Assembly: GCF_000017405.1 (NCBI RefSeq) | Contig: NC_009669.1 | Span: 1-64,000, forward strand | Source of the DNA: Brucella anthropi ATCC 49188 | GTDB taxonomy: Bacteria > Pseudomonadota > Alphaproteobacteria > Rhizobiales > Rhizobiaceae | Direction of reading: 5' to 3' | Length of the DNA stretch: 64,000 nt | Shown: in pieces, positions 1-8,911 of the stretch | Layout: each line of letters begins with the position of its first letter | How positions within the stretch are numbered: the stretch's first letter is position 1 | Made by a program: the position numbers and the translations under genes | The notes under the pieces: model-generated | Told to the model about the DNA's origin: nothing | The model's database searches: none | What the model saw: only the letters and a program-made list of their open reading frames with translations

Positions 1-100
1 GAACAATAATCATTTAATTCAGCACGTTGTGGCTTCAAGAGGTTTTCAATAGCAGCATGGAAAATTTTCTTGGCCCGTGGCGAACTGATACCGTGTCCGA
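1..100 (-). other. Open reading frame entering from the window edge, cut by IS6
   Basis: The minus strand is open across the whole stretch, about 33 codons including SSPRAKKIFHAAIENLLK. It stops only because the IS6 element begins at 101. This looks like a fragment of a host gene truncated by the insertion. I do not recognise it with confidence; the helix-rich tail could fit a creatininase-type hydrolase, but that is a guess. Confidence 0.2.
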
Positions 101-917
101 GGTGTTGTCACGTTAAGTTTCTCTGGCCGGAAAGACCAGGGGCTCGTAGATATTCATGCGAAACAGGCCGCAATTTTCCATGCATCGAAAGCTTCGAGGC
201 GATGGTAGCGAATTGTGTGTGCGGCTCGGCGACGAGATGGAACAGAGAAACAATTGCGGGTCGCTGAGTGCATGGAGACGAACCGTTGCAACGCTCCAGG
301 TGACCGATGACCTTGCATGGTTCGCTCCCGTTTCCTAAACGGCAGATGGCTATTTTCAGCCCGATTATTGAGGCCCTTGTGCGACCAATGGCCAAGGCCG
401 GGTGCCACTTCTGCCTTTGCTGCACCGTAGGAGCGGAGCTTATCGGTGATGATCCGTTTGGGAGCAAAGCCATAGCGCTTCATTAACGCCACGAGCAGTC
501 GCTTTGCCGCCCTTTTATCACGCCGCTTCTGCAAGATTTCTTCGAGAACGGAGCCATGTTGATCAACCGCACGCCAAAGCCAGAATTTTTCTCCAGCGCA
601 TTTGACGACCACTTCGTCCAAATACCAAATATCGCCGGGGCGCGCCTGACGCCGCCGCAAGTTGCGTGTGATCTGGGGGCCGAACTTGGCGATCCAACGA
701 CGAACTGTCTCGTATGATACGTCGATTCTACGCTCAAGCAGCATTTCCTCAACTTCACGCAGACTAAGGTTGAACCGCAGATAAAGCCACACCGCATGAG
801 CAATAATCTGTGGCGGAAAACGGTGACGCTTGAAGATGATATCTGATGTCTGCATCGCCAAAATTTACGCCCAAACCGTCAGGCAGGCAACTGTAGCCCA
901 GTTAACGTGACAACACC
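101..917 (-). mobile_element. IS6-family insertion sequence, copy A
   Basis: An 817-bp element bounded by the inverted repeats GGTGTTGTCACGTTAA (left) and TTAACGTGACAACACC (right). It carries one minus-strand transposase gene. Copy B (3500-4316) appears identical base for base, and copy C (57009-57825) differs at about 15 positions. The 8-bp flanks (GTGTCCGA left, CTCTCAAC right) do not match. The element therefore lacks its target duplication, as expected after recombination between IS copies or replicative cointegration. Confidence 0.93.
154..861 (-). CDS. IS6-family transposase (copy A)
   Basis: A 235-aa DDE transposase. It has an N-terminal helix-turn-helix region (SLREVEEMLLERRIDVSYETVRRW) followed by the IS6 catalytic triad: D in YLDEVVVK, D in IITDKLRSY and E in NNRAENSH, with the usual R/K after E. 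Length matches the family (about 230-240 aa). It catalyses replicative transposition at the terminal repeats that flank it by about 53-56 bp. The gene appears intact. The product is identical to that of copy B. Smaller frames inside it are shadows. Confidence 0.95.
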   Translation of the reverse strand: MAMQTSDIIFKRHRFPPQIIAHAVWLYLRFNLSLREVEEMLLERRIDVSYETVRRWIAKFGPQITRNLRRRQARPGDIWYLDEVVVKCAGEKFWLWRAVDQHGSVLEEILQKRRDKRAAKRLLVALMKRYGFAPKRIITDKLRSYGAAKAEVAPGLGHWSHKGLNNRAENSHLPFRKRERTMQGHRSPGALQRFVSMHSATRNCFSVPSRRRAAHTIRYHRLEAFDAWKIAACFA

Positions 918-946
918 CTCTCAACCCGCAAAACCGCCAGGATATT

Positions 947-3481
947 CTATCCAAGAACGGAGTTGATGGCCGCTGCGACTGCTGAATTGCTTATGGGCTT
1001 GCGCACGATGGTTACGTCGCGAAGCTTTTCGGGGATGAGCACCCTGTCGCTATAGCCTGTCGTAAAAAGAAAAGGGATTTTCAGCTTCAGAAGCAATTCG
1101 GCGATATTCTCCGAAGTACGGTCTCCCAGATTAAAATCGAGAATTGCAAGATGGGGTTTGGATCGTTCAATGATCTCGAATGCCTCTGGTGCACTCGAGG
1201 CAAGATGAATATGCTCCGCGCCCAATTCTCGTAAGGTGTTTTCCATATCAAGGGCGATCAGGCTCTGATCTTCGACGACCAGAATCTTCATTCCATTCAT
1301 GTGGGTTTTCTCGACAATGTCTTTTGGAATATCTGCCGTGATCAACTCGTCGTTTAATTGCGTCACATATACAGATGGAACAGAAAACTGTGCCCGAAGT
1401 CCATCCCGGTGGTATTCGATCTTGGCTTTTCCGCGGAGGTCGTACTCAAAAGAATTTCGAATTAGCTTGCTACCGAATCCGGTCTGTGAGGGCCAAGTAA
1501 CGGATGGCCCTTCGGTCTCGCTCCAGAAAATCTCGCAGTCGCCGGAGGCTTGCTGTTTCCACCTGATAGTCAGGCGTCCTTGTGGAATTGAAAGCGCGCC
1601 ATACTTCGCCGCATTTGTTATCATCTCGTGAAAGACCATGGCGATAACGCTGAATGCGCGTTGATCGAGATGAACCGGTGGACCTTCCAGAGTTATGCGA
1701 CCAGGGGCATCACCATAAAGGTTGACCTCGGTTTTGAGCAAATCTGCTAGCGAACCGCCGTTTTTGCCGTCCAAAGACAGGTCGTGTGCCGATGCGAGCG
1801 CACGTAATCGTCCTTCAAGCGTTTGAGCGTAATCAGCAACATTTGTCGCGTTAGCTCCCGTCTGAAGCGCGATTGACTTCACCAGAGAAAGAATATTTTT
1901 CACACGATGATTGAGTTCGGCGTTTAACACCTGGCGTCGCTGTTCGGTTTTCGCTCTTTCCTGTTCAGACAACTCATTTTGCCGAAGTTTAACGTCACGC
2001 AAATAGGTGCCAATCGACTGAGCTACCGAAAGGTCTGTTGCTGTCCAGGGCGTTGAACGCCCGCGAACTTCTTCCCGCCAGGTATCAAAGCTGCCTCTCG
2101 GCGTTAATCTGGGGCCGAAAGGCGTTTCAACGGTGGTTTTCACCGGCTCGCCCGCCCATTCGATAGCGTGCGCCTCTTCGTTGCGGAACAAAACAAGATA
2201 ATCATTGAACGCCATCGAAAGTGGTATTGCCAGCAGGCCTGCAACGCTTCCGGCATAATCGGCCAAGTGGGCCCTGATTTCCTGACTTGCCCAAAGCTCG
2301 CGTCGTGATTGACGGCTTGCGGTTTCGAGCACTTGGCGAGTTTGATGTTCGTTGAGTACGTCGCCACTTTGAAGCCATTGCCCATTCATCCATAATGCAG
2401 CTCCGTTGCCGCCAACCAATTCGGAAAACCGGCTGAGTTGTGCCCCCAGACTCTCGCGAATTTCGTCACTGATGCTTAATTGGGATACGATCGCGTCGAG
2501 CTTTTCTCGTGCGTCCGCGGTGAGTTGCAATGTTTTGCGTCTTTCACAATCGGCAATATGTAACGAAAAATACTGCCCGAACAGTTCAGCGCCTATGCGT
2601 AGGGGAAGAGGGGTGACTTTAGGGCTGTCGTGATGACAAGATATCAGGCCCCATAATGCTCCATCAACGACAATCGAAATCGACAACGAAGCGGAGACAC
2701 CCATATTCTGCAGGTACTGGCAATGGATCGGGGAAACACTACGCAACTGTGCAAAGGACATGTCGACAGCGGGTTCGTCTGCCGCCAGTGAGGGACAAAG
2801 TGCGATCGGCTGATAGGACGTGTCGGAAATCATCCTTATTGTATTGATAAGATAAAGACGCCGGGCTTGAACCGGTATATCCGACGCCGGAAAATGTTGT
2901 CCCATAAAGCTGCAAAGCATGGGAGACTTTGCCTCTGCGATGACGCGACCGGCTCCATTATGGAGAAATCGATAAACCATCACGCGGTCGTAACCCAGCA
3001 TTGCTCTTACAAGGCGCACGCCCGTTGCTGCAGCTTTGTCTACCGTTTCCTCGCGACCAATGCGATGAATGACGCTGCGTGTGAGATCAAGCGCCTGACG
3101 GGCACTTTGCCCACGATCCGCGCAGGGCTCTATTTCGACGAATGTTCTTCCCTTGTGTGTATGGATCACAGCGTCAAAGAGCAGGGATTTGCCTGGAAAG
3201 CGCAGGCCAAGTACGACAGATGACAAGCCCGGCTCTCTCGCTTTTGCGGCTGCATTACGGAAATCATGGGCATTTTTCTCGCCAACAATCAAAGAAATGG
3301 CGATGCCAGGGATCAAATCCCCTCTATAGCCCGTTATGCATGGAATATTGGCAGAAGCAAAAAGGAGATTTTGGCCAGACTGATCCATAACCAGCATTGC
3401 GCCGTGCGGTTGGATCGAACCTGGAATGTGGATTGGTTCGCGGTCACAATTAGTGAGATTGACAGGTTCGGACACATCCAT
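947..3481 (-). CDS. bphP: Bacteriophytochrome: PAS-GAF-PHY-HWE histidine kinase with C-terminal receiver
   Basis: An 844-aa red/far-red light sensor kinase. The N-terminal PAS domain has the biliverdin-attachment cysteine at about residue 12, in NCDREPIH. The GAF domain has the conserved FPASDIP stretch near residues 195-205, and a PHY region follows. The kinase core is HWE/HisKA_2 type (ELNHRVKN, phospho-acceptor His near 522), and a fused CheY-like receiver (ILVVEDQ, phospho-acceptor Asp near 780 in LAILDFNLG) ends the protein. The hybrid layout suggests an internal phosphorelay controlling an unlinked output. The start codon lies only about 19 bp from IS6 copy B, so the native promoter is gone. 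The copy B transposase is transcribed toward this gene, so read-through could drive it. No heme oxygenase or other partner is present in this segment. Confidence 0.95.
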   Translation of the reverse strand: MDVSEPVNLTNCDREPIHIPGSIQPHGAMLVMDQSGQNLLFASANIPCITGYRGDLIPGIAISLIVGEKNAHDFRNAAAKAREPGLSSVVLGLRFPGKSLLFDAVIHTHKGRTFVEIEPCADRGQSARQALDLTRSVIHRIGREETVDKAAATGVRLVRAMLGYDRVMVYRFLHNGAGRVIAEAKSPMLCSFMGQHFPASDIPVQARRLYLINTIRMISDTSYQPIALCPSLAADEPAVDMSFAQLRSVSPIHCQYLQNMGVSASLSISIVVDGALWGLISCHHDSPKVTPLPLRIGAELFGQYFSLHIADCERRKTLQLTADAREKLDAIVSQLSISDEIRESLGAQLSRFSELVGGNGAALWMNGQWLQSGDVLNEHQTRQVLETASRQSRRELWASQEIRAHLADYAGSVAGLLAIPLSMAFNDYLVLFRNEEAHAIEWAGEPVKTTVETPFGPRLTPRGSFDTWREEVRGRSTPWTATDLSVAQSIGTYLRDVKLRQNELSEQERAKTEQRRQVLNAELNHRVKNILSLVKSIALQTGANATNVADYAQTLEGRLRALASAHDLSLDGKNGGSLADLLKTEVNLYGDAPGRITLEGPPVHLDQRAFSVIAMVFHEMITNAAKYGALSIPQGRLTIRWKQQASGDCEIFWSETEGPSVTWPSQTGFGSKLIRNSFEYDLRGKAKIEYHRDGLRAQFSVPSVYVTQLNDELITADIPKDIVEKTHMNGMKILVVEDQSLIALDMENTLRELGAEHIHLASSAPEAFEIIERSKPHLAILDFNLGDRTSENIAELLLKLKIPFLFTTGYSDRVLIPEKLRDVTIVRKPISNSAVAAAINSVLG

Positions 3482-3499
3482 TGCGGCAGAACTTTCCCG

Positions 3500-4316
3500 G
3501 GTGTTGTCACGTTAAGTTTCTCTGGCCGGAAAGACCAGGGGCTCGTAGATATTCATGCGAAACAGGCCGCAATTTTCCATGCATCGAAAGCTTCGAGGCG
3601 ATGGTAGCGAATTGTGTGTGCGGCTCGGCGACGAGATGGAACAGAGAAACAATTGCGGGTCGCTGAGTGCATGGAGACGAACCGTTGCAACGCTCCAGGT
3701 GACCGATGACCTTGCATGGTTCGCTCCCGTTTCCTAAACGGCAGATGGCTATTTTCAGCCCGATTATTGAGGCCCTTGTGCGACCAATGGCCAAGGCCGG
3801 GTGCCACTTCTGCCTTTGCTGCACCGTAGGAGCGGAGCTTATCGGTGATGATCCGTTTGGGAGCAAAGCCATAGCGCTTCATTAACGCCACGAGCAGTCG
3901 CTTTGCCGCCCTTTTATCACGCCGCTTCTGCAAGATTTCTTCGAGAACGGAGCCATGTTGATCAACCGCACGCCAAAGCCAGAATTTTTCTCCAGCGCAT
4001 TTGACGACCACTTCGTCCAAATACCAAATATCGCCGGGGCGCGCCTGACGCCGCCGCAAGTTGCGTGTGATCTGGGGGCCGAACTTGGCGATCCAACGAC
4101 GAACTGTCTCGTATGATACGTCGATTCTACGCTCAAGCAGCATTTCCTCAACTTCACGCAGACTAAGGTTGAACCGCAGATAAAGCCACACCGCATGAGC
4201 AATAATCTGTGGCGGAAAACGGTGACGCTTGAAGATGATATCTGATGTCTGCATCGCCAAAATTTACGCCCAAACCGTCAGGCAGGCAACTGTAGCCCAG
4301 TTAACGTGACAACACC
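3500..4316 (-). mobile_element. IS6-family insertion sequence, copy B
   Basis: An 817-bp element with the same terminal repeats and orientation as copy A, apparently identical in sequence. Flanks (left ...ACTTTCCC, right CTCTTCTT...) show no target-site duplication. It separates the phytochrome gene from the stress island. Together with copies A and C it forms direct repeats that could act as substrates for homologous or transposase-mediated excision. Confidence 0.93.
3553..4260 (-). CDS. IS6-family transposase (copy B)
   Basis: A 235-aa transposase with the same protein sequence as copy A, so DDE residues and the N-terminal helix-turn-helix are intact. Its transcription runs toward the phytochrome start codon about 70 bp beyond its stop, making it the nearest upstream source of transcripts for that gene. 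Confidence 0.95.
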   Translation of the reverse strand: MAMQTSDIIFKRHRFPPQIIAHAVWLYLRFNLSLREVEEMLLERRIDVSYETVRRWIAKFGPQITRNLRRRQARPGDIWYLDEVVVKCAGEKFWLWRAVDQHGSVLEEILQKRRDKRAAKRLLVALMKRYGFAPKRIITDKLRSYGAAKAEVAPGLGHWSHKGLNNRAENSHLPFRKRERTMQGHRSPGALQRFVSMHSATRNCFSVPSRRRAAHTIRYHRLEAFDAWKIAACFA

Positions 4317-4410
4317 CTCTCTTCTTAATTAAGCCTGTTTGGTCTCGTAGGCGTCGATCCGGGACAACCGGCAGAGGTTGATGAAACAAGTCGAACGAAA
4401 ACGCTTCGGC

Positions 4411-4905
4411 TCATTGATCGCCTTCGGCATTTTTAGCACCGGGCTCTTCGCGCCGGTCCTGATCGCGCACCAGCCAGTGGACTGCTCCGAGCGCAAGAGC
4501 CGCGCCCGCGAGGGCGGCAATCTTGGCTGGCTCCGTCTCGCCAAGGTCGAGGATGATAAATTTGCGCGCGATCGCGAGGAGCGCGATCAGCACGATCGTG
4601 CGGACCTGGAGAATGCCGAAGCTGCGTTCTGTCGCCACAAGAAGGGAGCGCTTGAACTCGAGCGCAATTACAACGGTGAAGATCATTCCGAACACCACCT
4701 GGAAGGTGGCGTAATCGAGCGTGTCGAACGCTCCCAAGACCAACCGGTTCACGACCTCGCGCATCAGCGCCCAAACCGACGCCACGACGATAACCGCAAT
4801 GATGGCGCTGAGGACGAAAATGACGACCTGTTCGAACTTCTCATAGAGCGTCATCGCCGACCATTGTTCACGGGTTAGCCCGGATCGTTTCAGGTCTTTC
4901 ATCAT
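4411..4905 (-). CDS. psiE: PsiE-family phosphate-starvation-inducible membrane protein
   Basis: A 164-aa inner-membrane protein. It shows PsiE features: a short charged N-terminus (EKFEQVVIF), then about four hydrophobic helices, including VIFVLSAIIAVIVVASVWAL and a last helix near LAGAALALGAVHWL, with the typical FGILQVRTIVLIALLAIARKFIILDL segment. The molecular role of PsiE is unknown, but the gene is a standard member of tLST/LHR stress islands. It is the last gene of a minus-strand run after three sHsp genes, about 110 bp downstream of the nearest. The 94 bp between its stop and IS6 copy B hold no recognisable gene. Two adjacent Met codons at the start make the exact start uncertain by one residue. 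Confidence 0.85.
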   Translation of the reverse strand: MMKDLKRSGLTREQWSAMTLYEKFEQVVIFVLSAIIAVIVVASVWALMREVVNRLVLGAFDTLDYATFQVVFGMIFTVVIALEFKRSLLVATERSFGILQVRTIVLIALLAIARKFIILDLGETEPAKIAALAGAALALGAVHWLVRDQDRREEPGAKNAEGDQ

Positions 4906-5016
4906 TCCCCCTCGAAAGCCGCCCCGGAGAAACAGGCTCCCCGGGGCTCACCAGACGGCGTGATATCAAACGGAGCTGAGCGGACGCCGCAAACCGGCGA
5001 CACCCAATGTGGCAAA

Positions 5017-5508
5017 TCAGCCGTTCTTGACATCGATACGCTTGATCTTCGCCTGCGCCTCGGGTGTCTGGGGCAGCTTGATCGTCAGAACCCCGTTCTT
5101 GAAGGATGCCTGCGCCTTTTCGCCATCCACACCGGGAGGGAGCGGAATTGTCCGGTAGATTGCGCCGTAGCTGCGCTCGGAGAGGTAATACCCCTTCTTC
5201 TCCACCTGGCGCTCGATCTTCTTCTCCCCCTTCACAGTCAACATGTCATCGTTGACCGTCACCTCGATGTCCTTCATCTCCATGCCCGGCAGCTCGATCG
5301 ACACTTCGATCGCGTTGTCGGTCTCGACCATGTCGGATTTGGCTTCGCCGCTGCCCCAGGGCCATTCGAACTGACCGACCCGGTTCCAAAAGTTCTCGAA
5401 CACATGGTTCATTTCGCGCTGGAGTGTCGCGATCGGGTTGTCTTCGCTGCTCTTGGCGTCTGGCGCGCCGTCCTTGCGCGCCCAGGGGATGAGGTCTTTG
5501 ATCTGCAT
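5017..5508 (-). CDS. Small heat-shock protein Hsp20 (sHsp 1)
   Basis: A 163-aa alpha-crystallin-type holdase that binds unfolding proteins for later refolding. The alpha-crystallin domain covers about residues 55-155, with the conserved ELPGMEMKDIEVTV entry and the A-x-x-x-N-G-V-L signature (ASFKNGVLTIKLP). The N-terminal arm is aromatic-rich (FENFWNRVGQFEWPW), as usual for oligomerisation and client binding. It lies 20 bp downstream of the second sHsp gene in the same direction, so they are probably co-transcribed. Length is normal for Hsp20. Confidence 0.93.
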   Translation of the reverse strand: MQIKDLIPWARKDGAPDAKSSEDNPIATLQREMNHVFENFWNRVGQFEWPWGSGEAKSDMVETDNAIEVSIELPGMEMKDIEVTVNDDMLTVKGEKKIERQVEKKGYYLSERSYGAIYRTIPLPPGVDGEKAQASFKNGVLTIKLPQTPEAQAKIKRIDVKNG

Positions 5509-5528
5509 GATATGGTCTCCTTCGGTTT

Positions 5529-5927
5529 TCAGGCGCCCTTGACGGCGATCCTTTTCGGCTGCGCTTCAGGGGCCCGGGGGAGCGTTAAAGTTAGGACGCC
5601 TCCTCGCATCTCGGCTTCGATCCTGTCGGGGTCGAAGTCCTCGGAAAGCGTGAAGGCACGCTCGAAATCGCCCTCGCCATATTCGGCATAGGCAAGTTCG
5701 AGGTTTTTCGGCCGCACCGGGTCAACCTTGCCGCGGATCGTCAACACACGATTTTCGAGCGTGATTTCGATCGCATCGGCGGCGACCCCAGGCATTTCAA
5801 GCATCATGGAGAAACCCTGATCGGTCTCGACGATATCGGTCAACGGGCGGTAGATGCGTCCGCCGCCGGTGGTCTCAGGCGAGTCGGTCGGCGTCTTTTC
5901 GGCGGCTTGCGAGATGTCGGTGCTCAT
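5529..5927 (-). CDS. Small heat-shock protein Hsp20 (sHsp 2)
   Basis: A 132-aa Hsp20 with an alpha-crystallin domain at about residues 30-125: FSMMLEMPGVAADAIEITL, then FERAFTLSEDFDPDRIEAEM, then GGVLTLTLPRA (A-x-x-x-G-G-V-L). A short N-terminal arm rich in Thr, Glu and Pro distinguishes it from its neighbours, so the three sHsps are not recent duplicates. It sits between the other two sHsp genes with 14- and 20-bp gaps, the middle gene of a three-holdase operon. Confidence 0.93.
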   Translation of the reverse strand: MSTDISQAAEKTPTDSPETTGGGRIYRPLTDIVETDQGFSMMLEMPGVAADAIEITLENRVLTIRGKVDPVRPKNLELAYAEYGEGDFERAFTLSEDFDPDRIEAEMRGGVLTLTLPRAPEAQPKRIAVKGA

Positions 5928-5941
5928 CGTTCCAGCTCCTC

Positions 5942-6367
5942 TCAGGCTGCCTTGATCTCGATTTTCTTCGGCTTTTCTTCCTCGGGCCGGGAGATGACGA
6001 TCCGCAATACGCCGTTCGTCATTCTCGCCTCGACCTTGTCATCCGAGGCCGCGAACGGCAGGCGGATAGTGCGGGAAAACCTGCCGTAAACGCGTTCGTT
6101 GCGGTGCCAGCGCGCACCGTCGGGAACCTCGGGCGCCTTGCGTTCGCCCGACAGCGTCAGGACGTTGTCCTTGACCGAAATTTCAATGTCGCCCGGTTCG
6201 ATGCCGGGAAGTTCAGCGGTGACTGCAACGGCCTCAGGGCCTTGCCAGACATTTACCGCCGGGAACGCCGCGCGGGACGGCGGCCAGAAACCGCGGTCGA
6301 GATCGCGCATCATGGAGCGCATCAGCGCAAAGGGATCGCTGCGGCGCAGATATGTCGGGTAGAGCAT
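5942..6367 (-). CDS. Small heat-shock protein Hsp20 (sHsp 3, first gene of the sHsp-psiE operon)
   Basis: A 141-aa Hsp20 starting at MLYPTYLRRSDPF. The frame is open much further upstream, but the sHsp homology begins here and the start fits the divergent promoter gap. It shows the aromatic N-terminal arm (RGFWPPSRAAFPAVNVW), the TAELPGIEPGDIEISV entry and the ARMTNGVLRIVI signature. It ends in a Lys-rich IEIKAA tail; Lys-Ile tails of this sort are common in bacterial sHsps. It is followed at 14 bp by the next sHsp. Transcription starts in the 202-bp gap shared with the MarR gene, so MarR or a heat-shock sigma factor may control it. Confidence 0.93.
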   Translation of the reverse strand: MLYPTYLRRSDPFALMRSMMRDLDRGFWPPSRAAFPAVNVWQGPEAVAVTAELPGIEPGDIEISVKDNVLTLSGERKAPEVPDGARWHRNERVYGRFSRTIRLPFAASDDKVEARMTNGVLRIVISRPEEEKPKKIEIKAA

Positions 6368-6456
6368 TGCTGGCCTCCTGTTGCTGATCGATACCCCCGA
6401 ACCGTCGGCATGGAGGGACCGGGCAACGGTGCCGGCCGGATGTGGGTTCGGAGAAC

Positions 6457-6472
6457 GCCTATCAAGATAGGC
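6457..6472. promoter_or_regulatory. Perfect 16-bp palindrome in the sHsp/marR divergent promoter
   Basis: GCCTATCAAGATAGGC is a perfect inverted repeat (7-bp arms, AA centre) between the divergent sHsp and marR starts. MarR dimers typically bind short palindromes next to their own gene, so this is a candidate operator. A CATAAT sequence on the minus strand about 12 bp away could be a -10 box. No binding data; the assignment is inferred from position and symmetry. Confidence 0.4.
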
Positions 6473-6569
6473 CGTTCCATTTATTATGCAAGCATGTATG
6501 ATGGGTGCATTGCGTTTTGGATGGGGGGCGGTTTCTCCTGTGTACCATGCAATCGGCGGAAGGATAACC

Positions 6570-7001
6570 ATGATCTCTTCGGACATCGCGCTGATCGGGA
6601 CGACGATCCACCGGGTCGCGCAGCTCATCCAGCAGCGGATCGACCAAGACATCCGCGACAGCGGCCTGACCCGCCTGTCCTGGATGGCGGCGGCGCATGT
6701 CGAGGATGCGCCTGGGCTGACCATCGGCGATCTGGCCGACCTGCTGGAGGTCGGCCAGGCCACAGCCGGCCAGCTCGTCGATCGCATGGTCCGGGGCGGC
6801 TGGGTCGAGCGGTCGCCCTCGCCCGACGACAGGCGGGCGCAGATCGTCACGGCAACGTCGAAGGCCCGGGCGATGCTGGAGGAACTCGCGCCGCGGCAAT
6901 CGGCGCTCGAACATGAAATCTTCCAGGATCTGTCGGCGGACGAAAGGCGCGCCCTGCTGGCGCTGCTCGAGCGGATCAAGGCGCGGCTCGGGCGCCAGTG
7001 A
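6570..7001 (+). CDS. MarR-family transcriptional regulator
   Basis: A 143-aa regulator starting at MISSDIALIG, preceded by the ribosome-binding sequence GGAAGGA. The longer frame adds 28 unlikely residues. It has the MarR winged helix-turn-helix (LTIGDLADLLEVGQATAGQLVDRM), followed by the wing (WVERSPSPDDRRAQIVTAT) and a C-terminal dimer helix. MarR proteins usually repress until an effector or oxidation releases DNA. It is the first gene of the plus-strand stress operon, with ftsH starting 14 bp after its stop, and lies divergent from the sHsp operon. Autoregulation and control of both arms is the natural inference. Confidence 0.9.
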   Translation: MISSDIALIGTTIHRVAQLIQQRIDQDIRDSGLTRLSWMAAAHVEDAPGLTIGDLADLLEVGQATAGQLVDRMVRGGWVERSPSPDDRRAQIVTATSKARAMLEELAPRQSALEHEIFQDLSADERRALLALLERIKARLGRQ

Positions 7002-7015
7002 AAGGGACAAGCGGC

Positions 7016-8848
7016 ATGGAAAGGAAGACCGAATATAACATCTGGTACTGGGTGGTGGCTTTCATAGCCGTGCTTTTCATCCAGAACCTGATCGCCGGCT
7101 GGCAATCCGTCGCACCGATCAGCTACAGCCAGTTCGAGAAGTATCTCGCTGACGGGAAAATTTCCTCTGTCGCGGTCGGGTCAGACACTATCACAGGCAC
7201 CTTCGCCGAACCGGTCGACGGCAAGAAGCAGTTCGTGACGACCGTAGTGAATCCCGCAATCCTGGAACGGATAGACCGGTCAGGTATCGAGATCACTGGC
7301 GTTCCGCAAAACACTTTTCTCGGCACGCTGATTTCCTGGGTGGCGCCAGCGCTTATCTTCTTCGGAATCTGGATGCTGCTGTTCCGCAAGTTCGCCGACA
7401 AGCAGGGTTTTGGCGGGTTCATGCAGGTCGGCCGCAGCAAGGCCAAGGTTTACATGGAAAAAGAAACCGGCGTCAGCTTCGCCGACGTGGCCGGTGTGGA
7501 CGAGGCCAAGGCCGAGCTCGAGGAGGTCGTGGAGTTCCTCAAGAACCCGGCCGAATACGGAAAGCTGGGCGCACATATCCCCAAAGGCATATTGCTCGTT
7601 GGGCCGCCGGGCACCGGCAAGACGCTGCTGGCGCGCGCGGTGGCGGGTGAGGCCGGCGTGACCTTCTTTTCGATCTCGGGATCAGAGTTCGTCGAGATGT
7701 TCGTGGGCGTCGGTGCCGCGCGGGTGCGCGACCTCTTCGAGCAGGCCCGGAAATCCGCGCCGGCGATTATCTTCATCGACGAACTCGACGCTCTCGGGCG
7801 GGCGCGCTCCTCCGGCCAGATCGCTGGCGGCCATGATGAGCGTGAGCAGACGCTGAACCAGCTTCTGACCGAGCTCGACGGCTTCGACCCATCAGTCGGC
7901 ATCGTGCTGCTTGCGGCCACGAATCGCCCGGAGATTCTCGATCCGGCGCTGCTCAGGGCCGGACGCTTTGACCGGCAGGTGCTGGTGGATCGGCCGGATA
8001 AGAAGGGACGTGTGCAGATTCTCGGCGTTCACATGAAAAAGGTGAAGCTCGCCCCGGACGTCGATGCCGAGAAGGTCGCAGCGCTCACGCCCGGCTTCTC
8101 GGGCGCCGATCTTGCCAATCTCGTCAACGAGGCAGCATTGCTCGCCACGCGCCGCAAGGCCGATGCGGTGACGATGGACGACTTCAACAATGCCGTGGAG
8201 CGCATCATCGCCGGGTTGGAAAAGAAGAACCGCGTTCTGAACCCGCGCGAGCGCGAGATCGTGGCGCACCACGAGATGGGGCACGCGCTTGTGGCGATGG
8301 CTCTGCCGGGGGTGGACCCGGTGCACAAGGTCTCGATCATCCCGCGCGGAATTGGCGCGCTCGGCTACACTATCCAGCGCCCGACCGAGGACCGCTTCCT
8401 GATGACGCGGGAGGAGCTGGAGAACAAGATCGCAGTCCTGCTTGGCGGGCGCGCGGCCGAGAAGATCATCTACAATCATGTCTCGACCGGGGCGGCCGAC
8501 GATCTGGTCAAGGCTACCGATATCGCCCGCGCCATGGTCGCGCGGTACGGGATGGACGAAGACCTCGGGCATGTCAGCTACGACACCGATCGGCCAGGCT
8601 TTCTCGGCACCGGCGACCAGTCGTCGTGGCTGAACCGCCGCTACAGCGAGGCCACTGCCGAGCGGATGGACTCGAAGGTGCGCGACATCGTGGATGGCGT
8701 GTTCAAGCGCACCCTCTCGCTTCTCGAAGCCAACCGGGCGCTGCTCGAGCAATCCGCGCAGGATCTCCTGCAACGCGAGACACTGGACGAGCCCGATCTG
8801 GTGGCAATTGGGTCCAAGGTGAAAAGAACGGAAGCGGTCGCTGCGTAA
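7016..8848 (+). CDS. ftsH: ATP-dependent zinc metalloprotease FtsH (island copy)
   Basis: A 610-aa membrane-anchored AAA+ protease. It has two N-terminal transmembrane segments (about residues 10-30 and 98-118) around a periplasmic domain. The AAA+ domain has Walker A GPPGTGKT near 195, Walker [13 protein letters not shown] and the second region of homology ([17 protein letters not shown]). The M41 peptidase domain has the zinc motif HEMGH near 418. The start is ATG at 7016 with AAAGGGA upstream; an overlapping GTG at 6998 is less likely. FtsH degrades misfolded membrane proteins and regulators such as sigma-32. An extra copy beside ClpK is known in tLST-type islands. All catalytic motifs are intact. 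Confidence 0.95.
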   Translation: MERKTEYNIWYWVVAFIAVLFIQNLIAGWQSVAPISYSQFEKYLADGKISSVAVGSDTITGTFAEPVDGKKQFVTTVVNPAILERIDRSGIEITGVPQNTFLGTLISWVAPALIFFGIWMLLFRKFADKQGFGGFMQVGRSKAKVYMEKETGVSFADVAGVDEAKAELEEVVEFLKNPAEYGKLGAHIPKGILLVGPPGTGKTLLARAVAGEAGVTFFSISGSEFVEMFVGVGAARVRDLFEQARKSAPAIIFIDELDALGRARSSGQIAGGHDEREQTLNQLLTELDGFDPSVGIVLLAATNRPEILDPALLRAGRFDRQVLVDRPDKKGRVQILGVHMKKVKLAPDVDAEKVAALTPGFSGADLANLVNEAALLATRRKADAVTMDDFNNAVERIIAGLEKKNRVLNPREREIVAHHEMGHALVAMALPGVDPVHKVSIIPRGIGALGYTIQRPTEDRFLMTREELENKIAVLLGGRAAEKIIYNHVSTGAADDLVKATDIARAMVARYGMDEDLGHVSYDTDRPGFLGTGDQSSWLNRRYSEATAERMDSKVRDIVDGVFKRTLSLLEANRALLEQSAQDLLQRETLDEPDLVAIGSKVKRTEAVAA

Positions 8849-8911
8849 CACTGTCACTGGCGCAGATGATCGGCGGACAACCCTGACTGGATAAAGAAAC
8901 GGAGAAGACGA

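Noticed and set aside
93..925. 8-bp target duplications for the IS6 copies
   Set aside because: The flanks of copies A, B and C were compared directly and do not match, so none is annotated.
4378..4878. A 166-aa plus-strand frame opposite psiE
   Set aside because: Charged low-complexity translation without domains; the minus strand encodes a typical PsiE membrane protein.
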